Assembly: GCA_019096065.1 (NCBI GenBank)
Contig: JAGUCH010000001.1
Span: 1,426,001-1,490,000 of the forward strand
Source: Paracyclopina nana
Taxonomy: Eukaryota; Arthropoda; Copepoda; Cyclopoida; Cyclopettidae
DNA: 64,000 nt
Direction: 5' to 3'
The position numbers were made by a program, and so were the translations under genes. This document shows, one piece after another, positions 50,360 through 62,398 of this stretch (positions within the stretch are counted from its first letter, which is position 1; the number at the start of each line of letters is the position of its first letter). The notes under the pieces were generated by a model. The model had not been told where the DNA came from, did not search any database, and saw only the letters and a list, made by a program, of their open reading frames with translations.

Positions 50360-50431
50360 TATTGGTAGCTCAGTCAGTAGAGCGTTGGACTCCTAATCTA
50401 GATGATCAGGGTTCGATCCCCATACTCGGCA
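50360..50431 (+). pseudogene. tRNA-like element, anticodon loop resembling Arg-CCT
   Basis: An A box (TAGCTCAGTCAGTAGAG), an anticodon loop CTCCTAA and a B box (GGTTCGATCC) have tRNA spacing, and a T run follows at once. The 5' acceptor strand does not pair with the 3' CTCGGC, and the T stem is short. It is probably a tRNA pseudogene or SINE head. A functional tRNA-Arg is unlikely. Confidence 0.55.
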
Positions 50432-51274
50432 TTTTTTCTCCTTTTTTCTAACATGGGATTTACTTCTTGGACAATATCATGGTCTCTGGTCAAACAGAGG
50501 AGCAACACACCTTATAAAATACTTTATAATGCGTGTCACTTGATAAAGTTAAACGTCAGAGCTTTTATATATGTATAGTAATATGAACTGAGACGAATTG
50601 GTAAACTGAATTATACATGCGAAAATTGCTTTCCATCATATAAAATCCTATAATGTCCTCATAATGTCACAGGTGAACATGGCCTTAAACATGTGACCAA
50701 AATTGAAAGCAAGAAACGAATCGCTGTTTTCGCTAGAGCTAAAATACGACTAAGAAAAGCCACATCAAATAAACATTGCTTTGCAAAAAATCTTAAAATT
50801 TAACCTGTGATTACACAATCATTCCAGTCATATTCCAACCCTTTTAAGCTATAAGCTTTCTAATTTTCATCGCAAACTCTCATCAATTCCTATGTATGTA
50901 ACTGTTTTATACACTGGGCACTCAAAGCAAGCTTAATTCCGAGGTCGCGAGAGTCGAGGTCACTGAGGGCAGAAACGAGGCTGCTTTCCTACAGCTCCTG
51001 GGGAGCAGTGGATTTTTGAGGAGAATTCCCCCAGAGTGCGTGTATGCTCATCTTGGCGAGGCTGAGGCTGGAAAGCTCGCGAGCGTACGCGTGGCGACTT
51101 CTCCGACAGACGATGACGACGAGAAGCTATTCCGAGAGGCCGGGAGGTCGAATTGCCGCAAAATACCATCACAAAAGAAGAGCCCCTCCTCTCACACATT
51201 GCCATTCGTGGAACCACCACCTATAAAAACTAGCCAAATAGCAAAACCTCAGCAGTCAACTTTCACCAACAGAC

Positions 51275-53507
51275 ATGGGAACAGGTAGGCTTATATACCA
51301 TGCAGCCATATATGTAACATCCTTTTAAAAACGCTTAATTCATCTGCGTATAGGAGACAGGCTACTGGATATTCCGTGTAAAGTGTGCGGTGATCGGAGC
51401 TCGGGCAAGCATTATGGCATCTACTCATGCGACGGTAAGCTATGCGAATTCAAGGCAAATAGTACATATTTTAAAGATTATCTCTATAGTTATGTACTGT
51501 AGTTATACCAGTATACCAGAATTGGCAAAGAGGCTAGAGTTACGTTACTAGAACAATACCTGCTATTTTTCTTGTTGTAATTGCAGTGATACTTTGGTAT
51601 ATGGTACATGAGGATGATGATCTGGGATTACAGATTTGGCTTTCTATTTGCAGGTTGTTCTGGCTTTTTCAAGCGCAGCATTCACCGAAATCGGGTCTAC
51701 ACGTGCAAAGCTCAGGGTGACTTCAAAGGCAGATGTCCCATTGACAAAACCCACCGAAATCAGTGTCGAGCATGCAGGCTCAAAAAGTGCTTCGACTCAG
51801 CCATGAACAAAGATGGTAAGCCCATTAACCTCATTATATGGTATTTAGGAATGACGAATTACTAATCGCGCGCTAGCCGAGCTTGTTTACTTTTCAAAAG
51901 CACGTGTTTAACCCGTTTCAGCTCTCCAACACAAACGAGGCCCGCGCACCCCGAAATTCCTAAGTAAAACAGAAACACAGCAAGCTTTCGAATACTCAGC
52001 CAAAAAACGAGCGCGATCACGGCCATTAAAAAATTCATTTATTTCAGCTGTTCAACACGAGCGAGGCCCGCGCAAGCCCAAAATGGGCAAAGATGGCGGC
52101 GGCTCAAGTTTGCCCCATCATCTGCACCACCACAACAACAACTCCATGTCCAGCCCAACCTCGGCCTCCACGACCTCGATCCTTCATTCGCACCCACTAC
52201 ACACGCATTCGCACCATCCGCACCTTTTCCCACCGCCGCATCATCATCACGTACCGCACCACAAAATGTCGCCCTTTTTATTTCCCGCAGCCGCGGCGGC
52301 AGCCGCAGCCCATTTTTCTATGGCCTCGCTGACCTCCACGTCGTCCTCGCCTCCTCCGACCTCGAGGCCGATTTCCACGCTGGCTTGCAGCAAATCTCCA
52401 CCGGGAGAAAGCGCCTCATCTCCGGCCTCCATAACGAGTAGCGCAAGTGGCGGCCGCAGCCCTCCGACCTCCAAAATTCTCGCTCCGTCGCCGCTTTTCC
52501 TCAGCAGCCAGCAGCAAAACTTGCTCTCCATTTTGGCGGACAGAACACACGATTTTTGGGCCAAAGCTGCCTCCTCCAACCCCAACACCAATTTGAGCCT
52601 GCCCTTGCCCCCTCCCCCATTATTGCCCTTTGCCGCATCCGCATCCGTAGGAAGAGGAGGGGACACTGTGTCAGCAGCCTCGGGCCTCAGCCCTCCAATT
52701 TTGCCCTTGAGCCTTGCCCCAACTTGGGAGAGCCTGCAAGAGACCACGGCAAGGCTGCTATTTATGGCAGTCCGATGGGTGAAATGTTTGGTTCCGTTTC
52801 AGACCTTGTCAGTAGGCGACCAGGTAGCTAAAATTAATCAATGCTTATTAGGATTTGATAAGCTAATTCAAATTGTTAGTTGCTGCTGCTGCAAGAGTCT
52901 TGGAAGGACTTGTTCCTCCTCCATTTGTCTCAATGGGCCGTCCCTTGGGACTTGTCCAATTTGCTGAACAACAGGCAAACCAGACTGCGCAACAACGGCC
53001 AAATCTTGTCCATCGAAGAGGAAGTGGTGGATATGGAAGTGAAGACAATGCAGGTAAACATCTACTGGGAATTGTCACCGCGCACAAGGCTTGCTTAAAT
53101 AGCTTGTTGTATTTATATAGGAGATAATGTGCCGATTTAGGCAGCTTTCTCCTGACGTCACTGAGTGTGGGTGCTTGAAAGCCATAGTACTCTTCAAGCC
53201 AGGTAAAAAGAAGATATTACTTATGAGCCAGCAAAAATTATGCTTATGTTATTTCCTCTTAGAAACGACTGGCTTGACTGACTTGCATCCAGTTGAAATG
53301 CTGCAGGACCAAGCTCAATGCATACTGGGAGACTACGTGCGAAATCGGTATCCTCGTCAGCCGACCCGATTTGGCAGACTTCTCCTCGCTATTCCATTGC
53401 TACGCATGATTCGGGCATCCACAGTTGAAAGCGTATTTTTTAGGGACACAGTGGGCGACACTTCCGTCATAAGACTTCTCCATGATATGTACAACGTAGA
53501 CAAATAG
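51275..53507 (+). CDS. dsf: Nuclear receptor dissatisfaction (NR2E4)
   Basis: The exons are 51275-51284, 51354-51434, 51654-51815, 52048-52823, 52880-53053, 53121-53202 and 53263-53507, giving 509 aa. After [11 protein letters not shown] the two-zinc-finger DNA-binding domain covers residues 12-77 ([19 protein letters not shown]-box [18 protein letters not shown]). The NR2E extension [12 protein letters not shown] follows. The start [11 protein letters not shown] and the SIHRNR finger linker are those of Drosophila dsf rather than tailless. Exon 4 encodes a His-, Ala- and Pro-rich hinge. The ligand-binding domain spans about 308-509 and ends with [23 protein letters not shown]. In Drosophila dsf acts in sex-specific neurons and behaviour. 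The protein is shorter than the fly's, mainly in the hinge. Confidence 0.93.
51922..52047 (+). other. dsf: Duplicated dsf exon segment, candidate alternative exon
   Basis: This 126-nt segment directly precedes exon 4 of dsf and starts after its own acceptor (cgtttcag). Its first 39 nt resemble the start of exon 4 and encode [13 protein letters not shown] in place of [13 protein letters not shown]. The whole segment is open in the frame of exon 4 (42 codons), so using the upstream acceptor adds 42 residues without a frameshift. A possible donor (AAGTAAAA) lies at 51964. Confidence 0.55.
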
Positions 53508-53550
53508 AAAAGTTACTGGTCAAATTCCGTGTAATTGCTTACAAGCTTCT

Positions 53551-53556
53551 AATAAA
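53551..53556 (+). terminator. Polyadenylation signal of dsf
   Basis: AATAAA lies 44 nt past the dsf stop codon, the only canonical hexamer close downstream. Confidence 0.6.
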
Positions 53557-56500
53557 TCGTGAAATATATTAAACTGCGCCTATTTCGCCCTGCACTTATC
53601 GCGAATTCACGCTGCTTTGCTCCTCTAATCGCACATATACCGTGCGCGCCTAAAATCAAAAGCCAAGAAGGATACTCGAGTGGAAATAATATTTCAAATG
53701 AGAGTGGGCATGAATTTTTAAAGGCTTTTTAGGAGAGAGTTTACAAAAAAATTGCACACCTAGAAGCCTGATTTTTCTAACTGAAACTGATTTTATGCAA
53801 CAGAATATGAAAAAATAATTTTTTCAGTCCCAACTTCGTAGCAAATAATAAGGGATGTTTCGTAAAATTCATGTTAGCCGGAAATCACTGTGCGCTTTTT
53901 TCCTAGCTGGCCTCGAAAGAAAAAAAGCTGAAATATATGACTTAGATAGTTTTCATTTAAACAGCGTACGGCAATGGAAGAGAGAAACGAAAAGAATGAA
54001 GGAAAGTAATGGCAGGTAAGTGAAAATCATTTAGGAAATGCTGCAGAACGTACAGCATCTTGTCCGTAACTAACGTGGAGTGTATAGTCAATTTCCGAGG
54101 GATTAGTGATCAGATGCACACACCGTGTGAATGGTGTCAGATGACGCGACCTTTTAACTTTGGCGCCCAAGGGAGAAAAAGTACTTAATTGACTCAAAAC
54201 TTTTTCACTTAGGGGAAATTTACCCAGATTTTTAAGCCTGCTCCTTCTTCCATTTTTTCTGCTTTTCCTCACCACCAAAAAGGAGGAAGGGGAAGAAACC
54301 CTCCGAGATTTTTTTAGGCTAAACTTTTATCCTCCTTTATTTAAGGTCGGTTTAAAGGCAAATATAAAGGGGTTGAATTTTGAAATGCTGGCATTTTGCT
54401 GCTACTTGCTACTACTGTTTGATATGTCATTAAGCCATCGAGACGACATCAGAGGCGATCCCATTGAGTCATTGATCACAGTAACCCTAGAAAGTGATGA
54501 AGTGAGTGAGAAAGCAGCACAGATGATCACAAAAGCGAGTGGGAGCCTCCACAGCTGATGCTGATCTTTGGCCTGTCACTTTCATCTCGGTCACACATAT
54601 GGATTTCGAGTCCCTTTTGTTCAGCAACAAATACTACACATCCCCTATCAATAGCGGAATTAAGTTGACTTACGAGATACACACGGATACAGAGATACTT
54701 TTGATAATACATACCTGTTTCCTCTTATCTATGAAACGAAATTGAACAAAAAAAGCATTAAATAACACCACGTTGATTTGCAATGAAGCATCTTAATTTA
54801 ATGTACCTATTTCAAGACAATTGCTTTTCTCCACTGATATTGCTTAATATTCATAGATCAAAACTAAAATAAGGGAATAAGCGACAAAGTATTTTCACAG
54901 AATTGATCTTTTATGCTCAAAAAGTCGATTTGGGGAAAGGGACACGTCACAAAGTTATGAGCTTTCTAATTTCTAAATTGCTTCTAAAAAATCGCTCTTG
55001 ACATGATTCCATAAAGGCTTTCTATTTCGGTGCGGAAATTTTTCTAACATTATAGGTAAAACTTTTGAGAAGTAAGTATACTCTTGTAGTGACGTAATGC
55101 TATTTTTGAGTATCATTAAAGTACTAATAGGATGTCACCATAAAACTAGAGTACCTCAATGTGGCTCAGGTTTTTGCACATTTAAAGCTTCAATGACCCA
55201 CCTCAACTTAGTTCATTATATATGCAGAAATATATTTCAAAATGGATCGTATGGTGGAGCCTTATATTTTTTGCAATACTTGTATCACTGATTTCAATAA
55301 TGGAGGTTGCGATCTCACTTTTACGAACGTTCCGCTCAAGAGAGAGAATTCGTAAATCATTACCTCAAATTGCACTCAAAAAGCTGCAACGATTTGGAAA
55401 CATTTTCGCTTTTTGAACATTACAAGGCCAATCATGAACACTTAAATGATGCCCAAAAAAGGCCCCAATTCACGGAGCAATTGCAATTGCATTTTGTCAG
55501 TGCAGCATTTTTGAAAAAATCAGAGTTATATTATAGCAATCGTAGCCTAAGTTATAATGCGATAATTTTGTAGGCAATTATTCCAGTTTGGAAATTGTGA
55601 TCCATTCGGCTAGAATTTCGTTTTTGCGGTTGGTTCAGCGAGTTTTTGTGCTTAAATTCGAGTTTTTGATTTATGGCCATCATGAGGATGATGATCATTT
55701 CTTTTTCCAAATCGTAATTATCTTTTTCTCCTTCTGCCAGTTTTTTCATTTTCATTTTCGTCGAAATGCAAAGAAAGAGAAGTTTTGGCGTGCGCTCGAC
55801 CTAAATTGTAGTAGAACTCGAAATTCGAAAAAAAGCCAATTCACTGCTGCTGCAGCACGAGTAAAGAGAGAGAGAAATAAGGGAGGGAGAGTGGTAGGAA
55901 GAGAGGAGGAGGTTTCATAAAAAACGGCAAAAAAGTTCCCAGAACACAGCAGCCATACACACACACACACACACTAAGCTTAGCATAAACCCCAGCCACA
56001 GCTCGCGTACTAACAGCGCTGCGCTGAACGGAGCAGAATTCAAACCGCCAAAATATTGCTCGAAAGCGCCACCCATTCAACTTTTCACATGCATAGAAAT
56101 GATCGTGAATTTACAGAGCTTCTTCCGCGAACAAAATTAAAGACCGTTCAATGTTTGACATTTAGGCAATGGGCTGAGTTTTGCAATTTCCCATAAAACC
56201 TGGTCCGCAAATCCCATTTTTAACGAGCATTAAAGAGAGAGAGAGCCGACTAAGCCCCCCCTTTAAAAGAAGGGCGAAGAAACCTCATTTTTAGCTGGCT
56301 TTCTCGAGCGGTGCAGGCTTATGAAAAGGGAAAAAATCCCTCTCCGGCCCATGCCAGAAAAAGCGCCGAAAAGGGGCCGAAACGTTCATAAGTGCACACA
56401 TCTGGTCGCGCTGAGCGCAGCGCGCGGTGGCGACATCTCAGTAAAAAAGAAAAGCTCCGGCCGATGAACTTGTCGGCGCGGCGCGGACTTTTGGAAAAGC

Positions 56501-56771
56501 GCTGCGCTGAACGGCATGCCGCGGAAATCCCCAGGAAGGTGCGGAAAAAGCCAAAAGTACAGCATACCTCGAAAGCCAGCTTCTCGAGCTCGGGCCTTAA
56601 ATTGGCGTAGTGTGTAAAATGAAGCGCGCGGGCCCGCTTTCTTGTTTTTTGACAGAAGTTTTATATTAAGGTGTCCGTGCCGGGTCGGCCTAGTGTTGGT
56701 CGTCGTCGTCGCCTTCGTCGACTCGTCCGTCGTTCTTTCCCAAATTTCGGATTTTGACTTTTGGTGAAAAA

Positions 56772-56782
56772 GCTGGTGGCGC
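56772..56782 (+). promoter_or_regulatory. CTCF-like motif near the BTB-psq promoter
   Basis: GCTGGTGGCGC matches ten of eleven positions of the SYAGRKGGCRC core. It lies about 240 bp before the proposed transcription start. Confidence 0.25.
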
Positions 56783-57014
56783 TCTCCACGATCAATGCGC
56801 CGCGCGGCTTGAGGCCAGAGCCAGCCTTTAAAGCTCGAGAAAGACCAAATTTTACCAAAGGCCACACTGCACAGTAAGTTTTTGTTCGTCCTCCCTGCAA
56901 GTCATACGGCGACGAGCGGCGTGCACACCACATCCACTTTTTTATCGCATTTTTTGAGTCGAAATTTTTTTTCCAACTGTTGGGCCAGCCCAGACACTCC
57001 ACTCGGGCGTTTTC

Positions 57015-57080
57015 AGTCGCAAACAGCTCGAACAGAATTTAGACAACTCTTTCCTCGACCAAAAACGGGACACTTTGCCA
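57015..57080 (+). promoter_or_regulatory. Probable initiator and 5' UTR exon of the BTB-psq gene
   Basis: TCAGTC at 57013-57018 matches the arthropod initiator. AGACA begins at +27, one base off the strict spacing of a downstream promoter element. The segment ends at a strong donor (CCA, then GTAAGTCTTT at 57081), which could splice to the acceptor at 59266-59267, six bases before the coding start. The chain of signals is coherent but unproven. Confidence 0.35.
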
Positions 57081-59267
57081 GTAAGTCTTTAACGCCGTGC
57101 GAGTTGACGGAATTTTTTTTGTTTACATTTGCTGAGAGTTTCGCGTACTTATTATGTCATGCAGCGCGTTACTTAATTCAGCTCATCAAAGTTTCAGATG
57201 TTTTTTATTGATTCTACAACTTTTATCTCGGCCAAATAAAAGTAAAATTTATGCGAGCCTAGATAAGCTGCTGCGCGTTATTTAGGTTTGTCATTTTTTC
57301 CCCCCTCTTGCTTTCCGGCTAGAGATGTGCATAAATGCAGAGAACCGTCATGTCATCATTTTCGCGAGGAGTTTCCCCGAAATTGCAAATAGCCACACTA
57401 GATGTGCATTAAATCTCTGACCAGCGCATTTCAAAATGAATGCCCCCCTTTTTTCGCTGCATGTTGTGTGTTTTGCATCGCAACATTTATGCGGGGAATG
57501 ACTTGCCAAACGATTGCATTGCCACTCACCAAAAAGTGGGAATTTTTATTTTTCATCATAATGAAAATAGCTTTGGGAATGACTCAACGTTTTTGCCAAT
57601 TAAAGTCTTTGGGAAACTGAAAATGGGCCATAAAATTCTCCCGCTTTTTTGGGATCATGCAACGGGAAGAAGAAGAAGCTAGGAGAAACGCAAATAATGG
57701 CTTTTTTTTGGCTGCCTGCTTCGTAGCAGTTTTCAAAAGATGCGGTCATCTAAAATGCTCCAAAATTGGCTAATTATTGATGAGCTGCGCCACGTTTCCA
57801 ATTGCAGCCAGTCTACCTGGAATCTTCCTCTAGATGCCAAGCACTTGGAATGGAAATGGTGTTCTTTTTTTTCTTATGCTCAAAGCCATATTCTCCTTTG
57901 GGGCACAGCAAAAAATGTGGGATTTATGCATGAAAAAACGCTGGTTCATGACTGGCCTCTAAAATTAAATTGATTGCGCACAATGTCAACGGAAGAACCG
58001 ACTGTCGTTAGATGATTTTTACATTGATTTTTGTTAGCATAGTATATAGTAAACGATCACGACACATCACCATAAAAATAGCCGGATTTCGTTTAAATAA
58101 TGCGTCATCAGCAACAATTGAATTAGCCTCGATTTAAAGCTAAATCTCGGATTTTTATTATTGCTTCTCTTGGAAGGTTTCACTACATCTTAATTTTTGG
58201 GCTTCACAATCATGACGTCAGTTTCGATATTTTTGGTACGCAGTACTCTGCCTTTTTTTAAGCTGGTGCTCAATTTACTTTATCACTTCTCTCTTTTTTT
58301 CTTATACAATTCTACAAACATTTGAGGCTTCGTATTGGACATTTCCAGTTTAAAACTTTTATCTTTTTCTTTTAAAATTTTCATAAAAACCTGTTTTTTT
58401 GCTCTCTTCTAAGACGACTTGGTAAAAAGTAGTTGTGAAAAAATGCATAATCCTATTAACAATCATAATCCCTAAAAAGTTTCTTATTCATCAAGGAAAA
58501 AAATCAAGTTGCTGCTGCTGCTACCTCAAGCCAAAATCCTCTATTTGTAAATTGTAAAAATCCTCGGGAGAGAGAGAGAGAGGGAAAATTCTCGAAATAT
58601 TTCACTTTTTCACACAGTACGGCTGCCATAAAAAACTCGCCTGACAATAACTTTGTTGGCCTTGCGTTAAAAATTCTAATATGCGAGCTGTAAAAAAATC
58701 GATTTTTTCCCTTTTCTGAAAACATTCTGCGCAGCAAATATAAAAAGGCAAAAAAAACACCAACGCTGTTTTGTTTCGCTCTATAACTGCATCGCAATCA
58801 TGAGGACTTGAAAATAATGGGAAAAAATGGATTTTTTGCAAAATTCATTATTTTATGTACTTTTCCACTTTGAAAAAATTCCATCAGCGGAGGATAATAA
58901 AAGTACTCTAACGTGTACTATTTTACAATCTCCCTTTTTGTGCATTTTTACTCAACAAATCCAGAAAAAAATAGTGCTTTTTTCCATATTGTAACTCACA
59001 CACAATATTTTGAAGGCAATTACTTTGCTTTTGTTGTATCTAGCAGCAGAGGAAGAAAAAAGTGAGCATTTATGCTATTATTTAAAGCCTCTTCTATTTT
59101 GGGCTTGTCGTCACAATTGACCTTTTTATAGTCCAAGAAACCTTGCAAGTGAATTAAAAGCTAGAAAAGGCTGATATGGTCTAAAAATACTAATGAATTC
59201 TAGCTAAAAATTTCCATGGTTATTTTGGGCCTTCCCGGAACCTCAGTAATAAATGTACTTTTTTCAG
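57081..59267 (+). other. Probable first intron of the BTB-psq gene
   Basis: The stretch has no coding potential, is AT-rich and has long T runs. It carries a GAGAGAGAGAGAGAG tract near 58568-58582. It ends with a pyrimidine-rich acceptor (tttttcag). Confidence 0.4.
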
Positions 59268-59273
59268 GCCAAA

Positions 59274-61887
59274 ATGGATCAACAACAATATTGCCTCAAG
59301 TGGAATCACCATCAGAGCAATTTGCTGAACGTGTTCTCGAGGTTGCTTGGCAGTGAGCAGTTCACTGACGTGCTCTTGGCCACTGAGGGCAAGACAATTC
59401 GCTGCCACAAAGTGGTGTTGTCTGCCTGCAGCTCGTACTTCGAGAACCTTTTCATGACTTTCGACGAGAAGAACCAGATCATCATTCTCAAGGATTCACT
59501 TTACGACGATGTCTACGCCTTAGTCGAATTTATGTACCGTGGAGAAATCAATGTGGGCCAGGTATGGGAAAAACTGCAATAAACTCTACTACAAAAAGGG
59601 CTGAAAATTATTTTTCAGCCCTGATTGGTGCAAACTTTTCTTCCCAGCAGCAGCATGTATGAAATTAACGATTAGAAAACCAACTGAGCAGAAAAAAGCT
59701 TCTTCAACATATGTACTAGGATTATGAGAGGATCGCGGAAAACTACAATATAATCCTCCAAATTGAGAAATACTACACAAAAATCATCATTGGAAAATGA
59801 CTCCATTCATAATGCAACAAATATCGGGCGCATGCATGGCGAAAGCTCAGATATTAGCCAAAAAAATTAGTAAAGCAGTTGAGATAAAAATCGATTTAAT
59901 TAGGCTTGCATGAAGCTCAATACGCGATATTTAGCTCCGATATTTTAACAAAACGCTCTCTCCTTCAGGGTCAATTGGCCTCGTTGTTGAAGACTGCAGA
60001 AAACCTCAAAATCAAGGGGCTCGCCGAGGTCTCGCAGCCCGACCAGCAGCAACTCAGCTCCAATGGTGCAAGTCTGATCCCCACCTCAAATGTCACAAAT
60101 GCAACTACTTCAACTCCACCCTCGTCGTCAGCTTTGTCAATGATCTCATCGGCGGCCGCTCCGGGATCGTTGATGCCAATGAGTCCGAAGAAAATCAAGC
60201 TGGAGGCTCCGACTGAACAGCCGCTGATGCTGAAGCGAAAGCGAGGTCGGCCTCGCATCCTCGACGCTCCGGGGGAGATCAACCCGTTCGCCCAAACCCG
60301 CATCCCGGATCAGCCTAGGGAGCAGCGGGAGCCGCTGTCACTGATAGCGAATAGCAGCAGCAGTAGCAGCTTGCAGCAGAAGGCCTCGTCCTCGCATGAC
60401 CTGGTGACAAGTACAAACAAGATTGATCAGCATGATGACAACTCCAACGAGCCCACGCCCGGAGGCCCGCTCACCATGGAGAGGATCAAGGAGCTGGGCA
60501 TAGTCAAGATGAACGACTACTTGGCCACTGGCACCAGGCAGCAATTCTGGGAGGAGTACTACGTCAAAGTTGTTATGCAAGTACGTATACAATGAGTATA
60601 TACTATACATAATATACTGAATATTAAGTACTGGAGCACTTTCGAAAAATGTGCTGATTTTTCATAGCTGGATGCTTTACTTGGAGAGTATATAAAAAAT
60701 TGAGTCTCTTGGAAATTCACGCTTTAGCGCTAATTCTTACACTTCTTGCTCCTCATGTTGCATAAGATGAGAGAAAATTAATTCCTGCAATACCAAAAGA
60801 TACCTTACTCTTCTTATCTAACTAAGCCGAAATTTTTGACAATTTTATTTCAGGCTGTCCGGAATAAAGAGATAGACATGAAGACTGGGGCCGAAATTCT
60901 TGGTGTCTCTTATGGCACCCTTTATGGCCGATATCGAGAGACTTTTGGCTATTTGAAGCACGCCTGGAACTCTGGCGGCGGCCGACCTCCGAGGCCGAAC
61001 ACAGGGCTCTACAACTCACCCTCAATGGTACCTTCGTCCAGCGTCCTCGATGCTGGCAGCCTTCATATCCTCGAGCAACTCAAATATGGCAAAATCAACA
61101 TCAGACAAGCTGCGGAACTGCTCAAAGTGGAGCCCACCATTTTGGCTTACGAACTAGCTGCAAAGGTGGTGAGAAATGACTAACCAAATCCAGTATTTTA
61201 GGAAAGATTTCGTGAGCCTTGGCGATTTGGTAGTTATCTAATTACGAAATGTAAAAAGCCAACTACATCTAGCTCACTGCGAAAAAATCCAGATGGAGTA
61301 GGTTTTTTTTATAGCCGTGACGCCAAAGTCTTATTTTTGTATCGTTGCCTATTCAAGATTTGATTTATTTTTCATCAGAAAGACCAATTAATTTCGGAAA
61401 ATGTGACCTTTCCAGCAGTCAAAATTTCGCCTTTATTGCGTATTATCATATTGTGCACATCAAGACCTTTACAAAAAAGAATTGAATCACGATTCCGAAA
61501 ATAAATTTTAGTGCCTGTCGTCATGGAAAATTCGCTCCTTGAAAAGAAGTACCCTTTTTCCAAATGTCAATTTAAATAGCCTTTGGAAATTCCCAGGTGG
61601 AAAGTTTACTTACGTCTTTTGGGGTTTTTTTGCAGGCTAATGCCATGGCCCATGGAGACCCCGAAAATGATCAACCAGACATGGACGATGAGGAGGATGA
61701 CTATCATGATCATCAGATGATGGAAGTGCAGCCCGATGTAGTGATCCATGATGACCTCAATGACGATGATGATGACGACGACGACGACTCTCGTCAACAC
61801 CACCATCATCAGGTGCAACGTCATCACCACGGACATCACCACGGATCTCCCAATGACGACCAAGTGGATCCCATCGCTACCAACTGA
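59274..61887 (+). CDS. BTB/POZ - AT-hook - pipsqueak-domain transcription regulator
   Basis: The coding exons are 59274-59561, 59969-60580, 60854-61168 and 61636-61887, giving 488 aa. The BTB domain is of the Tramtrack/Bric-a-brac type and starts at QQYCLKWNHHQSNL. It includes FTDVLLATEG, HKVVLSACSSYF and EFMYRGEINV, and ends in LKTAENLKIKGL. An AT-hook (KRKRGRPR) lies at about 185-192. The psq helix-turn-helix spans about 301-335 (MKTGAEILGVSYGTLYGRYRE). A second, similar helix-turn-helix seems to lie at about 371-401 (YGKINIRQAAELLKV). The tail is Asp- and His-rich. Such proteins oligomerise through BTB and bind DNA in developmental regulation. Relatives include pipsqueak, bric-a-brac, ribbon and jim lovell, but I cannot say which is the orthologue. 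At the exon 3 end, the donor after 61168 scores better than the one after 61165. Both keep frame. Confidence 0.88.
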
Positions 61888-62300
61888 GCGTAGTCACAAA
61901 CAAAAATCACTATAGCATATACCCTAGATGTTACCACAAATAATGTACATTTTTCCCTTTCCTTTTCTATACTATACATCATCATCCAGATTAACATTTT
62001 TCTAATCATATTAGAGTCGCGCGCGCGTCGGACTTGAAAAGTTCACCACAAACTGCAAGCAAAATGTTTTATCATCATCTTTTTGTCACAAAGTGTTTTT
62101 TTAAGTTTATGAATCGTTCTTTATAGCAAGCATAGATGTCACTTTAACCCTCAGATAAAAACAACCCATTGTTGATAGCTAGGAAGAAGAAGAAGAAACG
62201 TACTTAGTAGTTTATCCACATCAATTTGCATGCATGCCAAAAACTGTAATGTTCTTTCAATTTTATTATCATCCTATGATTATTTGTTGTTTTTGCAGAA

Positions 62301-62306
62301 AATAAA
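62301..62306 (+). terminator. Polyadenylation signal, BTB-psq gene
   Basis: AATAAA lies 414 nt after the stop codon on the plus strand. Confidence 0.55.
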
Positions 62307-62328
62307 ACCGGAATGAAAGAAAAAAAAG

Positions 62329-62334
62329 TTTATT
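62329..62334 (-). terminator. Polyadenylation signal, convergent gene
   Basis: AATAAA on the minus strand lies 65 nt beyond the stop codon of the 62399-63589 gene. It is 22 bp from the opposing signal on the plus strand. Confidence 0.55.
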
Positions 62335-62398
62335 TCTATTTTGGTCTCTACGCCTCAAACTTCTTCTTTAAAAAATAAAAATCTAAAAAAGCCATTTT

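Larger units (their letters stand above)
44303..51274. other. Intergenic region between DCAF6 and dissatisfaction
   Basis: Apart from the foldback repeats and tRNA-like elements listed separately, I see only AT-rich DNA with short reading frames lacking domains. A possible ATTAAA polyadenylation signal for DCAF6 lies near 44714. The last 300 bp before 51275 are GC-richer and probably form the dissatisfaction promoter and 5' UTR. Confidence 0.55.
53508..57010. other. Intergenic, upstream region of the BTB-psq gene
   Basis: No gene is accepted here. A short frame near 54385 has a hydrophobic start but no support. The region holds a (CA)n run near 55960-55975 and GAGAG tracts near 55864 and 56233. 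From about 55980 to 57000 it becomes GC-richer, as expected for the promoter of the gene to the right. Confidence 0.5.
61888..62398. other. Convergent 3' UTRs of the BTB-psq gene and its neighbour
   Basis: This is 511 bp between two facing stop codons, AT-rich and non-coding. It carries both polyadenylation signals listed next. Confidence 0.6.

Noticed and set aside
50360-50431. Functional tRNA-Arg(CCT)
   Set aside because: The acceptor stem does not pair and the T stem is short, so it was kept only as a tRNA-like pseudogene.
54385-54558. Short frame starting with a signal-peptide-like stretch
   Set aside because: Fewer than 60 codons, no mature motif and no supporting splice or polyadenylation signal.
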